A stretch of 62,118 bases of DNA from NCBI GenBank assembly GCA_028278205.1, contig JANQES010000121.1, positions 1-62,118 on the forward strand, given 5' to 3'. The position numbers and the translations under genes are program-made. The notes beneath the pieces were generated by a model. That model was not told the DNA's origin. It ran no database searches and saw only the letters and a list, made by a program, of their open reading frames with translations. Below, one piece after another: positions 51,501 to 57,755 of the stretch. Position 1 is the first letter of the stretch, and each line of letters begins with the position of its first letter. This DNA comes from Rhodothermales bacterium (GTDB lineage: Bacteria; Bacteroidota; Rhodothermia; Rhodothermales; Bin80).

Positions 51501-52061
51501 GTGGCCGACGAACCGGATGTCCATCCGCCCAGCCAGGTCTTTTCTAGTTCTGACCTCAAACCCTAACCTGTCAGGGAAATACGGGCGATTGAGGCCTTCC
51601 ATTCGAAAAAGAAGACCTGGTAAGTCCCTTAGAATTTTATCTTTAAATCCGGGCTTTGCACTGCCCCATTCGAAGCGCAATTCCTCAAACCCTACTGTAT
51701 TGCCCCTGTCTTCGAGTACCGTTAAGACCCCTTTCATGGTTATATAGGCCGTCGTCCAGGTAGGGGTCTGATCCGGCGCCAGCAGGCAACTGATTCTGGC
51801 TTCAATCTCGATCTCGACGATCTCTCCGTCGTCCTCGTCAAATTTTATAATCGTTTTGTCATTCTTCGCTATGGGCAGCGTATCGATCACGATCCATCGC
51901 TTTTCGTCTACATAAAAAATGAGCCGGTCGTAGCCCTTGATTTCAAGATCATCCGGAACCGGATCTACTTCGAAGAAACGTTGCCCTTTCCGCTTTACCC
52001 TGTAGATGTCCAGCTTTCCGTTTTTCACCTGAACGATTTCGAGGACGAGTTGCTCTGCCAT
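45516..52061 (-). CDS. giant protein 2 (2181 aa), beta-rich head, coiled coil and beta-rich tail
   Basis: I do not recognise this protein. It starts at ATG 52061 (MAEQLVLEIVQVKNGKLDIY), as the extension to 52148 is not protein-like. Residues 1-1190 are strand-rich and carry a Cys/His cluster (C353, C358, C360, C374, C382, C386, H388, H391) that could bind metal. About 1200-1730 is a long charged coiled coil (for example KELRLKELAAFRKKERAALH). The last 350 residues are amphipathic beta strands with many glycines (FSLTIFILGGGGWFEVQARY, then GPIRGGVYVYFGVSAEFQ), which could be a barrel or a lipid-facing sheet. There is no signal peptide. The coiled-coil part is lower in GC than the ends, which suggests a mosaic origin. 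Confidence 0.85.
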   Translation of the reverse strand: MAEQLVLEIVQVKNGKLDIYRVKRKGQRFFEVDPVPDDLEIKGYDRLIFYVDEKRWIVIDTLPIAKNDKTIIKFDEDDGEIVEIEIEARISCLLAPDQTPTWTTAYITMKGVLTVLEDRGNTVGFEELRFEWGSAKPGFKDKILRDLPGLLFRMEGLNRPYFPDRLGFEVRTRKDLAGRMDIRFVGHDPSDVTRHHDKHKPPYVLQFKRWLFPDDQDQTLETHRSWPYPLPDPHDDDVNYVENFQHINITREQVRHLDLNKVVPEPMAKMPLVQRQRLDDPKKPYEHTGRWLVSIAGLPAHSILRFWNAHVAEPYIAALHTVQDGQPVSVMPKWDLSDKDKDSASWMFVYSVCDYRPCGCEARPGVWDPGKDECKRPKQVDCSDPCGHTDHPDRIAYRLQSIQPVYNAKKDKDDNPEKYGKVAAATLPGFLTHDGEPLRVALQIYNKHLGWEKQEPDDEEEVAEIEKRIWEETNLFAFAVLHRTPDNPESTTNERTSRIGSLDLTFPECKEKKDDKPRLPDPKDPKADQEVAYGITANLIKKVDPPLRVTIDLLPVLDMRVDYSILDLAPGGQDGLPGEQYVPTGYTGPKDEEQEERVLEDRFIREQPVIIPVQAKAKSEKKQFILRVDEGTAEDRSHTVRMRLSRDPEVDKKTQRSQRPDQDKPLPVVIIDRHPFLVARVEVPPFRGAAQGDDINEIGNWSNSAPAGSSWELSGSTEGFRLYLPPQALGEAMEKGIADDGFKDIEKNKPIDFRFSPPARMTVLPSYFEQRFAEAPWNLRRILGYPGQRAPGAGVVRMQFELLYGMTCTVDYPFLRLAELSARLGHIPGRLERGSEIPTLSGFQKDKYDDYREDWSKTYAQYLSRLSILEPWDANQPEGLVLDTGVTYDLRRKADLKYPISENVETQTNEKGLPGGVGWGFESANIYEALWREPRSNAGKLANPYFSALGGWGYQKASFNNGLTTIYSNTAMGRTFFYSIERIGRIGVFWNLAKHVIIYERTVKRARQFESEQEPHEGRVILRKVDEFVEILEPERRYPDFDAPTVTRGCVRACTFKSRIIRVTSRWGSDVRKEGWQVPLWQAGVESDLDLTHLKEVYPKPQIVLEVEADAEGGTPVVSCELAEPETLTFFTYTVPGADTRTDLWPPIHGIDCTDQPPPVPPAVRAGNRSNLDAMLLDAAAVEPGYRPFTFAVTPISKQVNMVAGRAEEALGALLRNVTMVRAKAKHVQRQLERLDENTQRVLRDLNDVPAKIDDVFEDILARVPPEGKIEAQIKNELQSAIERLKQKSGLGSILDNIKEYSEAKNLLRKAEALCQRLVGQATRTLDLGSNKFIEVINQWERELLLTIRTQWDDIDGNKKEAIHRVKAHIRIAQEYFVPLGSGLQEIRNLLQRAYKNVGQFKTQFEADVAELILLAKNTTKEQKELRLKELAAFRKKERAALHQLEVRLSSVRHKVLGKIADGILDEIRKVSDELDKQLDAVEKVIEETPDQFEAQLGTLETGVVTAINDLAGKIEPKLKTAKTHIGGFDGKLRKYFQEEVIDKLDPTIKLEEGDNYLVRLLDALGNKIEDLIDDPLKKVIRRGELETIVTDQANAVRGKIRVAINEAKGQIIHEDFCKALEKLLPDELDEFEEVLKYLKSGGSAFLEELKEKLKQKDLPVDELRKQIVRIRDEAQQRLAPYIERIQEGVSDIVRETGLGRLKNTPIWQEADQTLRLLRAFADAPKVPNLDFNRQRIAYYFDEARKAVGTTPMTALVNRVGTDLKALGLRVPTTELLDRCIPQSLQNFNLSDILPDFAGLRLENLFSGIRMPALANENVKITHRIDKQRLRATLHAQVNVPLPKPATVFSYGPVTVRLTRARFFADVRIQAGVGSPPKRTIEGIISGHWEMHIGGTPLMTFVDTDLRFDENNRIKFTLSPNKIRLHGVVQFISDLVSRLRYSDGGFSIRVIERDGMPIGVESLLDLPLPDVHMAAFGLTNLRLSAFFRLVVEPGGSRGVDFMLALGLAIGRKTAPFSLTIFILGGGGWFEVQARYYPLRKQISTSVTIGAVASAILALNLGPIRGGVYVYFGVSAEFQSQSGSRSHLAISLIFLIRGEVRLLGFVSIGLVLMLEARYNRGTLVGRGSFYVEIKICRWFKFKYRGSVEYRLAQGRSGGSTNAAASGEDPYGDAADRYLGMYE

Positions 52062-52362
52062 GGTCGGGGTGTCGTTTTTAGGATAAAGAGGGAGGCGTCG
52101 CGCAGAGACGCCTTCGGCAGGGCGCCCGGGTGAACGAGGCCCTTGCAAACGAGGCTATGAAGGCTGACGCGCCCGGCGTTTTTCGAGGCCGGCAGCGCAG
52201 CAAGCGGCTAACGATTTATGGACCTGCGCGACGAGCGGCAAGCCGGCTACAGAGGCGCCCCGTTCGAGCGATTTTGCTTTTTGCTGCCGGAGCGGTGAAT
52301 CCCCACGATCATCATGTCATCGCCGACGTACATCGAGCTGGCTCTGGGTCTTATGTTGGGTG
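52062..52362. other. 301-bp leader region of the giant-gene operon
   Basis: It holds a hairpin at 52093-52113 (AGGCGTC with GACGCCT) about 30 bases before the start codon of giant protein 2. There is a tiny minus-strand open frame at 52247-52333 (28 codons, MYVGDDMMIVGIHRSG) that I do not trust. No family A-H repeat is present. The operon promoter is presumably here. Confidence 0.45.
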
Positions 52363-52551
52363 TTAGTTTATGATTTTGAGTGTCCCCACTTCTTCATCAT
52401 TCGAACGAGCAAGATGTATGAAGTTATATATCTCAGTCCATTTCTGAGGTTCTTTAACCGCAACACACCCAAAGGAGACGGTTCCAGGATGTAGAAATCG
52501 ATCTCCTAAGCAATACGTCGTAGGCCTGTTATGCCGGCAACCAGACTCCAC
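52363..52551 (-). pseudogene. possible C-terminal remnant of an L,D-transpeptidase-like protein
   Basis: An open frame of about 62 codons reads GDRFLHPGTVSFGCVAVKEP then WTEIYNFIHLARSNDEEVGT. The order His-x-Gly-x(3)-Ser-x-Gly-Cys resembles the catalytic end of YkuD/L,D-transpeptidase-like and DUF2778-like proteins. There is a stop codon in frame just upstream (52555-52557), and the N-terminal domain is missing, so it looks like a broken gene. A frameshift rather than truncation is possible, because another frame is open further upstream. Confidence 0.35.
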
Positions 52552-52703
52552 GACCTATATTCAGACAGCCACTTATCGCGGCTGCGCTCTGCCTCAACTT
52601 CGTAAAAATGAAGACTTTTTACAACATCGACCTTGCAAATGGGTTGATTCTCTTGCAACTGTCTTGCACGCCCCTTTTTGACTCCGTGAGGCCCATAAAG
52701 CAG

Positions 52704-52744
52704 AACGCCTCAAATCGCCGATTGCAAGCGATTTGAGGCGTTTT
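52704..52744. terminator. hairpin beside the tRNA gene
   Basis: The arms AACGCCTCAAATCG and CGATTTGAGGCGTT are inverted around a short loop and are followed by TT on the plus strand. It lies just past the 3' end of the minus-strand tRNA. Its T-run is better placed for plus-strand transcription. It shares its outer stem with the hairpin at 37653-37697. Confidence 0.7.
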
Positions 52745-52747
52745 CTT

Positions 52748-52823
52748 TGGAGCCAATGAGCGGACTCGAACCGCTGACCTGCTCATTACGAGTGAGCTGC
52801 TCTACCAACTGAGCTACATTGGC
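52748..52823 (-). tRNA. tRNA-Thr (anticodon CGT)
   Basis: On the minus strand the 76-base gene folds fully: acceptor GCCAATG with CATTGGC, D-arm TAGCTCAGTTGGTAGAGCA, anticodon stem GCTCA/TGAGC with loop CTCGTAA (anticodon CGT, codon ACG), TpsiC arm GCGGTTCGAGTCCGC, and an encoded 3' CCA. Confidence 0.97.
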
Positions 52824-52928
52824 CTGGGGCGTAAACGGGTGCGTAATCTAAGATGCCCTTTGACGCGCTGTCAAGCACGAAGATCCTGGAAACCCTCTCC
52901 GGCCCATTGATCTCTAACATTCTCATCC

Positions 52929-52963
52929 TTTTTTTAAATTTTGCACAGCAAAATTTAAAAAAA
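52929..52963 (+). promoter_or_regulatory. perfect 16-bp inverted repeat abutting an ABC transporter start codon
   Basis: The arms TTTTTTTAAATTTTGC (52929-52944) and GCAAAATTTAAAAAAA (52948-52963) are exact complements with an ACA loop, and the last A is the first base of the ATG. No separate ribosome binding site is visible, so the element either hides the start in a hairpin or is an operator. Confidence 0.85.
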
Positions 52964-53715
52964 TGCTTGACCTGCAAGGCGTTTCCAAACACTACGGCAG
53001 CACCACGGCGCTGCATCCGACGGACCTGACACCGGCGTCCGGCAAGACGACGGTGCTCATCGGCCCGAGCGGCTGCGGTAAGTCGACGCTGCTAAGGCTG
53101 ATGATCGGGTTGATCCGGCCTGATGCGGGGACAGTGCGTTTCGACGGTACGGCGCTTGGTGCTGAGAACGTTCGTGCGGTGCGGCAACGGATGGGGTATG
53201 TCATCCAGGAAGGCGGGCTTTTTCCGCATCTGACGGCGCGTGACAACGTCACGCTCATGGCCCGGCACCTCGGCTGGGACCGCGCCCGCCTCGACGCGCG
53301 GGTGGCCGAACTGGCGGCCCTGGTGCAACTGCCCGAAGAACGCCTCGCCCAATATCCCGTGCAACTCTCCGGGGGCCAGCGGCAACGCGTCGGTCTGATG
53401 CGCGCGCTCGTGCTCGATCCCGACGTGCTGCTGCTCGACGAACCCCTCGGCGCCCTCGACCCGATGATCCGCTCCGACCTGCAAGCCGACCTGCGCGCCA
53501 TCTTCCGCAAACTCCAAAAAACGGTCGTTCTGGTGACGCACGACATGGGGGAAGCCGGCTACTTCGGCGATGTCATCGTCTTGCTCCGCGCCGGGCGCAT
53601 CGTGCAGCAGGGCGCCTTGCACGACCTCGTCCGAACGCCCGCCGAACCGTTCGTCGAAGCGTTTATCAACGCGCAGCGAAATCCGCTGGACGCGTTGGGG
53701 AGGCAAGAGGGATGA
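52963..53715 (+). CDS. osmoprotectant-type ABC transporter ATPase
   Basis: This 250-residue ATPase is close to OpuCA/ProV-type glycine betaine, choline or carnitine importers. Walker A is IGPSGCGKST, the Q-loop YVIQEGGLFPHLTA, the signature LSGGQRQRVGLMRAL, Walker B VLLLDEPLGALDP and the switch TVVLVTHDM. It lacks the C-terminal CBS domains that sense ionic strength in many homologues. Its stop overlaps the start of the permease gene (ATGA at 53712). Expression probably depends on the perfect hairpin that reaches its start codon. Confidence 0.92.
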   Translation: MLDLQGVSKHYGSTTALHPTDLTPASGKTTVLIGPSGCGKSTLLRLMIGLIRPDAGTVRFDGTALGAENVRAVRQRMGYVIQEGGLFPHLTARDNVTLMARHLGWDRARLDARVAELAALVQLPEERLAQYPVQLSGGQRQRVGLMRALVLDPDVLLLDEPLGALDPMIRSDLQADLRAIFRKLQKTVVLVTHDMGEAGYFGDVIVLLRAGRIVQQGALHDLVRTPAEPFVEAFINAQRNPLDALGRQEG

Positions 53716-55433
53716 TGGAAATTTCTCGATACAATCGGTATGGGAGCGTTCGGATTTTAGATTTTGGATTTTGGATTTTGGATTGGGAAGATTTCGATTA
53801 CCCTTCGCCAAACGAACAAGCCGCAACGTTAAGGACCGCTGCGGCTTGTTCAAGTGAGATGAGGATTCCGGATGAGACCAATCCAAAATTACTTCGTCAG
53901 TCGCCTTCGGCTCGTGTCAAAATCCAAAATCCAAAATCTAAAACCTCCAATACAATTCTCGTTTTCCTTCTGGCACTCCTCTTCGGCGCTGGCACGGCCC
54001 AGGCGCAAGAGATCACCGTCGGGTCGAAGAAATTTACCGAGGGGGTGATTCTGGGGGAGATCGCCACGCATTGGCTCGAAAGCAACGGGGTCGAGGCGGT
54101 GCATCGCGCGGAGTTGGGGGGGACGCAATTCCTCTGGCAGGCCCTGCTCAGCGGCGACATCGACCTGTATGCCGATTACACAGGCACGCTCCTCGAAGAA
54201 ATCCTGGCCGGCCAAAACGTCAGCCCGGACGATCTGCCCGAGGTGCTGGCGACCTACGGCGTTCGCATGACGGCGCCGCTGGGCTTCAACGATACCTACG
54301 CCATCGGGATGAAGGAGGAGCGGGCTGAGGCACTGGGCATCCGCTCGATTTCGGACCTGCGCGATCATCCGGATTTGCGGTTCGGGTTCAGCAACGAGTT
54401 TATGGATCGAGCCGACGGCTGGCCTTCGCTGCGCGTCGCGTATACGTTGCCGCAGTCGTTCGTCCGGGGGATGGATAACGATCTGGCCTACCAGGGCCTC
54501 GAAACCGGCACCATCGACGTGACCGATCTTTATTCGACCGCCGCCGAGATTGCTGCCTACGGCCTGCGCGTGCTCGATGACGACCTCGTTCATTTTCCCG
54601 AATACCAGGCGCTCTATCTTTACCGAAGCGATCTGGTCGAGCGGGCGCCCGAGGCGGCGGCCTTGCTCCAACGCCTCGAAGGCACGATCACGGAAGCGAT
54701 GATGACGGCCATGAACGCTCGTGCCGTGCTCGACAAGGTGCCCGAAACCCGTGTCGCGGCTGATTTTCTCAACGAGCATTTTGATCTGGCGCAGGCCGTT
54801 ACGGTGCAGGAAGAGACGTTTTGGAGCCGTCTGTGGAAGCACACCAAAGAGCACTTGCTGCTGGTGATCGTCTCGCTGCTGGCCGCCATCCTCGTGGCGA
54901 TCCCGCTGGGCGTCGTCGCGGTGAAGGTGGCCTCCACCGAGCAAATCATCCTGGGCACCGTCGGCGTCATCTACACGATTCCGTCGCTGGCGCTGCTGGT
55001 GTTTATGATCCCGCTCATGGGTATCGGCGGGCCGCCGGCCATGGTGGCGTTGTTTCTCTACAGCCTGCTGCCCATCGTCCGCAACACGCACGCCGGGTTG
55101 CACGACATTCCGGGGCCGCTGCTGGAGTCTGCCGAGGCGCTGGGCCTGCCGCCGATGGCGAAGTTGCGGCAGATCGAGTTGCCGCTGGCGGCGCGGTCGA
55201 TCCTGGCGGGCATCCAGACGTCGGCAGTCATCAACGTGGGGACGGCCACGCTGGGGGCGCTCATCGGCGCAGGCGGCTACGGCCAGCCCATCCTCACCGG
55301 CATCCGCCTGAACGACACCGGCCTCATCCTCCAGGGCGCCGTGCCCGCCGCCGTGCTGGCGCTCGTCGTACAGGCCCTCTTCGGATTGGCCGAACGGGTG
55401 TTTGTGGCAAAAGGACTGCGCCTCAAGGGATGA
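53712..55433 (+). CDS. fused binding protein-permease of an osmoprotectant ABC importer
   Basis: This 573-residue protein joins an OpuAC-type binding domain (about residues 98-355) to a permease domain (about 365-573). The binding part shows ITVGSKKFTEGVILGEIATH, then LYADYTGTLLEEILAGQ and PEYQALYLYRSDLVERAPE; the permease part has five helices and the coupling region ESAEALGLPPMAKLRQIELP. Known fusions of this type usually carry the permease first; here the binding domain is first. A signal segment (NTILVFLLALLFGAGTAQAQ) lies at about residues 78-97. The 77 residues before it are encoded by repeat C3 and its module (ILDFGFWILD, VKIQNPKSK). The next ATG (53860) is still inside the repeat. Confidence 0.88.
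   Translation: MMEISRYNRYGSVRILDFGFWILDWEDFDYPSPNEQAATLRTAAACSSEMRIPDETNPKLLRQSPSARVKIQNPKSKTSNTILVFLLALLFGAGTAQAQEITVGSKKFTEGVILGEIATHWLESNGVEAVHRAELGGTQFLWQALLSGDIDLYADYTGTLLEEILAGQNVSPDDLPEVLATYGVRMTAPLGFNDTYAIGMKEERAEALGIRSISDLRDHPDLRFGFSNEFMDRADGWPSLRVAYTLPQSFVRGMDNDLAYQGLETGTIDVTDLYSTAAEIAAYGLRVLDDDLVHFPEYQALYLYRSDLVERAPEAAALLQRLEGTITEAMMTAMNARAVLDKVPETRVAADFLNEHFDLAQAVTVQEETFWSRLWKHTKEHLLLVIVSLLAAILVAIPLGVVAVKVASTEQIILGTVGVIYTIPSLALLVFMIPLMGIGGPPAMVALFLYSLLPIVRNTHAGLHDIPGPLLESAEALGLPPMAKLRQIELPLAARSILAGIQTSAVINVGTATLGALIGAGGYGQPILTGIRLNDTGLILQGAVPAAVLALVVQALFGLAERVFVAKGLRLKG
53752..53945. repeat. family C repeat C3 with module, inside a coding frame
   Basis: The left arm (53752-53785) and the split right arm (53877-53888 and 53919-53945) are AATCCAA-type heptads. 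The module (53889-53919, minus orientation) has an enlarged but still paired centre, GCCTTCGGC. The core ends GATGAGACC, the inverse of the GGTCTCATC start of the C2 core. The frame of the permease gene stays open across all of it. Confidence 0.85.
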
Positions 55434-55434
55434 G

Positions 55435-55461
55435 GATTTTAGATTTTGGATTTTGGATTGA
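55435..55461. repeat. family C solitary half-arm C4
   Basis: GGATTTTAGATTTTGGATTT continues for 27 bases directly after the permease stop codon. No inverse arm is present, so this looks like a relic or a solo arm. Confidence 0.75.
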
Positions 55462-55548
55462 TTTCTTTCAGATGGATGCTCTTCGATGGCGGGCGGAAGG
55501 CTGAGCGCGAACTAATGACGAGGCCTTCGGTTTGAGCAATCCCCAACA

Positions 55549-55577
55549 AAGAACCAAGAACAAAGAACCAAGAACTA
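55549..55577. repeat. family H heptad run
   Basis: The words CAAAGAA and CCAAGAA alternate four times just before the carboxypeptidase start codon. It is a direct array without an inverse arm. Confidence 0.75.
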
Positions 55578-55581
55578 ATCC

Positions 55582-57087
55582 ATGCAAGAACGCCTCGACG
55601 AACTCAAAAGCCTGCTCGGTCAGGTTCAGGATTTGAATGCGGCAGCGGCGGTGCTGGAGTGGGATCAAGAGACCTACATGCCCGACGGCGCTGCCGAAGC
55701 CCGCGCCCATCAAGTGGCCACACTCCGAAAGCTCGCCCACGAGTTTTTCACCGCCGACGAAGTAGGGACGCTTTTGGAAGCGCTCGCACCCGAAACGCAG
55801 GCGCTCGACCCGGTCTCGACCGAGGCCAGCCTCGTGCGGGTGACCCGGCGCGATTATGACAAGGCCCTCAAGGTGCCGGCGTCGCTCGTGGCCGAGATGG
55901 CCGAGGCCGTAGCGCGCGGCAAGCAGACCTGGCGCAAAGCCCGCGCCGAGAACACTTACGCCACGTTTGCGCCGCACCTGGAGCGCCTCATCGCGCTGAA
56001 CGTCCAGAAAGCCGAAGCCCTCGGCTACGAAGATCGGATCTACGATGCGCTGCTCGACCAGTACGAGGAGGGCATGAAGACGGCGACCGTCGAGACGGTC
56101 TTTACCGACCTCCGGGCGCAACTCGTGCCCATCGTCCAGGCCATCGCCGAGAGCACGCCGCCCGATGCCAGCTTCCTCCACCAGCCGTTCGACACGCAGA
56201 AGCAGTGGGACTTCGGCATGGGGGTTCTCAAAGACGTCGGCTACGACTTCGACCGGGGCCGCCAGGATATCTCGACCCACCCGTTCACGACGTCGTTCTC
56301 GATCACCGATGTGCGTGTGACGACACGCGTCAACGAGCAGTTTTTGCCGTCGGCGCTTTCGAGCACGCTCCACGAATGCGGCCACGGCCTCTACGAGCAG
56401 GGCATCGACCTTGCCCTCGAACGCACGCCGCTGGCCGACGGCACGTCGCTGGGGATGCACGAGTCGCAGTCGCGGATGTGGGAGAACCTCGTCGGGCTCA
56501 GCCGTCCATTCTGGCAGCATTATTATCCGCAGTTGCAGGCTGTCTTTCCCGATCAACTCGGCGGTGTGTCGTTAGAGACGTTTTACCGGGGGATCAACAA
56601 TGTCACGCCGGGGCTCATCCGCGTGGAGTCGGATGAGGTGACGTACAACCTGCACATCATGCTGCGCTTCGAGTTGGAGCAGGCGATGGTGGAGGGCCGG
56701 GTACAGGTGGCGGAGTTGCCGGATCTGTGGAATGCGAAAATGGAGGAATACCTGGGCCTGCGCCCGGAAACCGACGCCGAGGGCGTGTTGCAAGACATCC
56801 ACTGGTCGCTCGGCGCCATCGGCTATTTCCCGACGTATTCGCTGGGCAACCTGATGTCGGTTCAGCTTTTCGATCAGGCCCAACAAGATCTGCCCGACCT
56901 CGAAAACCAGATCGCTTCCGGCCAATTCGCCGGATTGCTGGGTTGGCTACAGACCAACATCCACCAGTATGGCCGTAAATTACAGGCGCTGGAGATCCTC
57001 CAACGCGTCACCGGTCAGGGTCTCGATGCCGGGCCGTGGCTGGCGTACATCCGGCAGAAGTATGGCGCCATCTACAATGAATTTTGA
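55582..57087 (+). CDS. M32 family metallocarboxypeptidase
   Basis: This 501-residue enzyme belongs to the M32 (Taq carboxypeptidase) family, which removes C-terminal residues with broad specificity. The zinc motif is STLHECGHGLYEQGI (about residues 265-269), the third ligand is in SLGMHESQSRMWENLVGLSR, and VESDEVTYNLHIMLRFELEQ and GALGYFPTY-like DIHWSLGAIGYFPTYSLGN are family hallmarks. There is no signal peptide, so it is cytoplasmic. The last three residues, NEF, and the stop come from copy 2 of the NEF-stop element, the same C-terminus as the unrelated gene at 948-1316. Confidence 0.96.
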   Translation: MQERLDELKSLLGQVQDLNAAAAVLEWDQETYMPDGAAEARAHQVATLRKLAHEFFTADEVGTLLEALAPETQALDPVSTEASLVRVTRRDYDKALKVPASLVAEMAEAVARGKQTWRKARAENTYATFAPHLERLIALNVQKAEALGYEDRIYDALLDQYEEGMKTATVETVFTDLRAQLVPIVQAIAESTPPDASFLHQPFDTQKQWDFGMGVLKDVGYDFDRGRQDISTHPFTTSFSITDVRVTTRVNEQFLPSALSSTLHECGHGLYEQGIDLALERTPLADGTSLGMHESQSRMWENLVGLSRPFWQHYYPQLQAVFPDQLGGVSLETFYRGINNVTPGLIRVESDEVTYNLHIMLRFELEQAMVEGRVQVAELPDLWNAKMEEYLGLRPETDAEGVLQDIHWSLGAIGYFPTYSLGNLMSVQLFDQAQQDLPDLENQIASGQFAGLLGWLQTNIHQYGRKLQALEILQRVTGQGLDAGPWLAYIRQKYGAIYNEF

Positions 57088-57163
57088 CAGGGAAACCCGT
57101 CGGCGATTTTCGGCCTTTTGGGATACCGATGCCGCCATACCGAACGCCACCGTCAAAATTCAT
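57077..57163. repeat. 87-bp NEF-stop inverted-repeat element, copy 2
   Basis: The ends ATGAATTTTGAC and GTCAAAATTCAT are exact inverses. The interior aligns with copy 1 (873-958) with one indel and scattered changes. It supplies the last codons of the carboxypeptidase gene. Confidence 0.85.
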
Positions 57164-57227
57164 TCGCAAAGAGGGGTTGCAATGATGGAGAAAAAAGCTG
57201 AACATTAGATCAACACAATACACCCTT

Positions 57228-57294
57228 TTGCTTTTTGTGCAAACAAAAAGCAATGTAGGTGAATCCCCCTCAGTGTTCAGAGCCGTTCACCTAC
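57228..57294 (+). promoter_or_regulatory. double-hairpin leader upstream of the hibernation factor gene
   Basis: The first hairpin has arms TTGCTTTTTGT and ACAAAAAGCAA with loop GCAA (57228-57253). The second has arms GTAGGTGAA (57255-57263) and TTCACCTAC (57286-57294). Both are perfect and adjacent. The rest of 57088-57389 has no gene I can support. Confidence 0.6.
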
Positions 57295-57389
57295 GCGTTG
57301 AGTACGGGTTGTCCTGTCGCGTGGTAGGGCGGCAGGGCGTTTCTTGACCGGTGTATCACCTCAAGAAAACCCGGGCACGGCCTATCGTT

Positions 57390-57752
57390 ATGCTGCAATC
57401 AAACCCGACGTTCGAGATGGAGGCAACCGGCTTTACCATCGAGTATCACACGGAATCGATTGAATTCACCAACGGCCTGAAGGCAAAGCTCGAAAAGCGA
57501 TTGGAAAAGCTTGCCGGACGTCACCGCGACATTACCGGGGCGTCGCTGGCTGTTCACAACGTCAGTGGCAACAACCGCCATCACGAATTCAAGGTGCGGT
57601 TGGTGCTCTATCACCGGCCAGACAACATAGCCGCCGTTCGCAAGGCCGCTACGGTGTCTAACGCGGTCCTGGAGGCGCTCGACGCGGTCGAACGGCAGGT
57701 GCGCGAACACCGCGAACGCCAGCGCGAACGCAACCGCGCGCGAAGACGGTAA
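57390..57752 (+). CDS. hpf: short-form ribosome hibernation promoting factor
   Basis: This 120-residue protein has the S30AE/RaiA fold: TGFTIEYHTESIEFTNGLKA, then EKRLEKLAGRHRDITGASLA, EFKVRLVLYHRPDNIAAVR and ALDAVERQVREHRERQRERN. It binds the 30S decoding centre and stops translation in resting cells. It lacks the C-terminal dimerisation domain of long HPF, so it is the short form. I chose ATG 57390 (MLQSNPTFEMEATG); GTG 57351 and ATG 57417 are alternatives. The basic tail of Arg residues is unusually long. Repeat D4 follows. Confidence 0.9.
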   Translation: MLQSNPTFEMEATGFTIEYHTESIEFTNGLKAKLEKRLEKLAGRHRDITGASLAVHNVSGNNRHHEFKVRLVLYHRPDNIAAVRKAATVSNAVLEALDAVERQVREHRERQRERNRARRR

Positions 57753-57755
57753 GCG

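Noticed and set aside
38237..52061. Identification of the giant operon as a phage, contractile injection system or type VI system
   Set aside because: No sheath, tube, baseplate, spike, ATPase or capsid protein is present. Only small beta modules are reminiscent of phage proteins.
52062..52148. An upstream start for giant protein 2 at 52148
   Set aside because: The 29 added residues are Arg/Pro-rich and lie over a hairpin. ATG 52061 gives a normal N-terminus.
52247..52333. A 28-codon minus-strand frame (MYVGDDMMIVGIHRSG) in the giant-operon leader
   Set aside because: It has no ribosome binding site, and nothing similar is known to me. It may be chance; RNA or peptide data would be needed.
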